Made by a program: the position numbers and the translations under genes. Under the pieces are notes generated by a model, which was not told where the DNA came from, did no database searches, and saw only the letters and a list, made by a program, of their open reading frames with translations. This document shows, in pieces, positions 5,190 to 6,224 of a stretch of 6,224 bases of DNA (position 1 is the first letter of the stretch; every line of letters starts with the position of its first letter). The stretch is taken from contig JAISRW010000073.1 in the NCBI GenBank assembly GCA_031273405.1, forward strand, positions 1 through 6,224, written 5' to 3'. Origin of the DNA: Treponema sp. GTDB taxonomy: Bacteria; Spirochaetota; Spirochaetia; Treponematales; Breznakiellaceae.

Positions 5190-6224
5190 CCGTTTTGCAA
5201 AAGGCCTATAGGCGGTACCCGCCCAGGTAAGTCCCACATGGCCCGAAAACTCCAGGGTATTGAGCCTGACGCCATGAACCAGAACCGAAAGGGCGTTGAG
5301 GATGAGGTTGAGGCCGTGGCCGAAGACCAGAAGAAGGGCCGCCAGGAGGAATACGATAAAATGCACCACTATGGGGCCGGCTATCCCGCTGATCTGGGCG
5401 GCCATGGTATCAACCGTATCCGCAATCGCCGAGCCCGCAAGGCCCACGGCCCAAAGCCGGATATAGGACATAATATCGGAAAATATGTTGGCAATGCCCA
5501 GGATCACCGAAATTATGTTTTTAAGGCTTTCCAGAATCGAGCGGCCTATGCTTCCCTCATAACCGGCGAACACAAAGTTGAGGACAAAACCGGCGGCGAA
5601 AACATAGACCGCCTGGGTATACATGGGAATCTGCCGGGCTTCGTTGCTGGCGATAAGGGAAAGAATGATAAAGTACATCCCCCCGAGCATGGCGATGCTG
5701 CCTACATGGGCCAGTATTCTCAGGGACTTATCATGGAGTATGGCCAGTATGTGCCCGATTGAAAGCTGAAACAGGGCCAGGGAGAAGCAGAAGATCATCA
5801 AATTCTGCTGGACAATGGCGCTGTCCCTTGCCGACCGGGCAGCCACGGCGTTTGAAACCAGGGGCAGGGATATGTTTTGGAAAAAATCCGGGAGCTCGGC
5901 GGCCTTGATGCCGAACCAGGAACAGGTGAGGACCCCCCAGCCAAAGTTGGAAAGCCCCAGAAGGAAAAGGAGTTTGAAGATAGGCGGAACGCCTTTTTTG
6001 GCCGTTTTGACGATACCCAGGAGGGCAAGCACCAGGATCAAAGCCCCGTAGCCCGCGTCGCTGAATATCATCCCGAAGAAAATGACAAAGAAGAAGAGGA
6101 ACCAGCCGGAAATATCAATTTCGTGGTAACCCGGCGTAACCTCAAGGAAGTCCGTCAGGGGGTTGATGAGCTTTGCCAGCCTGTTGTTTTTAAGCTTCGT
6201 GGGCACCATATCCTCCGGGGCGGG
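5169..6224 (-). CDS. atpI: V-type ATPase subunit I (a-subunit homologue), C-terminal membrane half
   Basis: Stator membrane subunit that forms the ion half-channels against the K ring. The gene continues past the right edge: the Met at 6209 is internal, since the frame reads PAPED before MVPTKLKN. The visible 351 residues of a protein usually 600-660 long are the membrane domain, with the N-terminal cytoplasmic arm missing. About eight hydrophobic segments are seen, beginning with GWFLFFFVIFFGMIFSDAGYG, a family signature. The essential arginine is probably Arg251 in SYIRLWAVGLAGSAIA, with Arg315 in VHGVRLNTLEF as the second conserved basic residue (numbers from the Met at 6209). GHGLNLILNALSVLVHG precedes the latter and is typical of this family. 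Subunit K follows after 57 bases, the usual I-K order of spirochaetal and archaeal-type operons. Confidence 0.94.
   Translation of the reverse strand, partial: PAPEDMVPTKLKNNRLAKLINPLTDFLEVTPGYHEIDISGWFLFFFVIFFGMIFSDAGYGALILVLALLGIVKTAKKGVPPIFKLLFLLGLSNFGWGVLTCSWFGIKAAELPDFFQNISLPLVSNAVAARSARDSAIVQQNLMIFCFSLALFQLSIGHILAILHDKSLRILAHVGSIAMLGGMYFIILSLIASNEARQIPMYTQAVYVFAAGFVLNFVFAGYEGSIGRSILESLKNIISVILGIANIFSDIMSYIRLWAVGLAGSAIADTVDTMAAQISGIAGPIVVHFIVFLLAALLLVFGHGLNLILNALSVLVHGVRLNTLEFSGHVGLTWAGTAYRPFAKRAIRSRE

Noticed and set aside
5127..5762. A 211-codon + strand frame opposite subunit I
   Set aside because: It is rich in Gly, Arg, Asn and Lys without any motif, and subunit I motifs are unmistakable on the other strand.

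Overview
The window looks like a chromosomal segment from a moderately GC-rich spirochaete. A treponeme-like lineage such as those of insect guts fits best, but this rests on gene content: an archaeal/vacuolar-type ATPase with the gene order I-K, a bacterial MEP-pathway ispG, and a secreted TPR protein. No marker gene fixes the taxon. I see no mobile element, phage, tRNA, rRNA or CRISPR array. Most of the window is ordinary metabolic and energy-coupling sequence, packed at high coding density.

Left part, + strand (2-2056): the C-terminal part of an AMP-forming acyl-CoA synthetase, which runs off the left edge, is followed after 3 bases by a complete citrate synthase with all three catalytic residues. 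The two are almost certainly co-transcribed. Together they could activate a short-chain acid and condense the acyl-CoA with oxaloacetate to give citrate or 2-methylcitrate.

Convergent junction (2057-2248): this 192-base gap holds a perfect 12-bp inverted repeat just after the citrate synthase stop, then a block of 7-mer and 8-mer tandem repeats (GCGAACC and GGTTCGAT) that folds on itself. At its end is a hairpin with a T-run that overlaps the 3' end of the opposing gene and probably terminates the + strand transcript.

Right part, - strand (6224 down to 2249): in transcription order, the C-terminal half of V-type ATPase subunit I (cut by the right edge), the complete proteolipid subunit K, ispG of isoprenoid synthesis, and an exported TPR-like protein of unknown function. 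K keeps the residues that bind Na+ in characterised sodium V-ATPases. A GC-rich hairpin plus T-rich tract between K and ispG may end the ATPase operon.

The oddest spot is the start of the TPR gene (about 3236-3445). A clear signal peptide and the first half of a TPR unit lie in frame upstream of the first ATG, but no ATG, GTG or TTG precedes them in that frame. A TTG-initiated 16-codon leader just after ispG ends at GTT TAG directly behind GGGGAGG, and a +1 slip there would join it to the signal peptide. This resembles the prfB frameshift site, but a simple mutation or sequence error would look the same.
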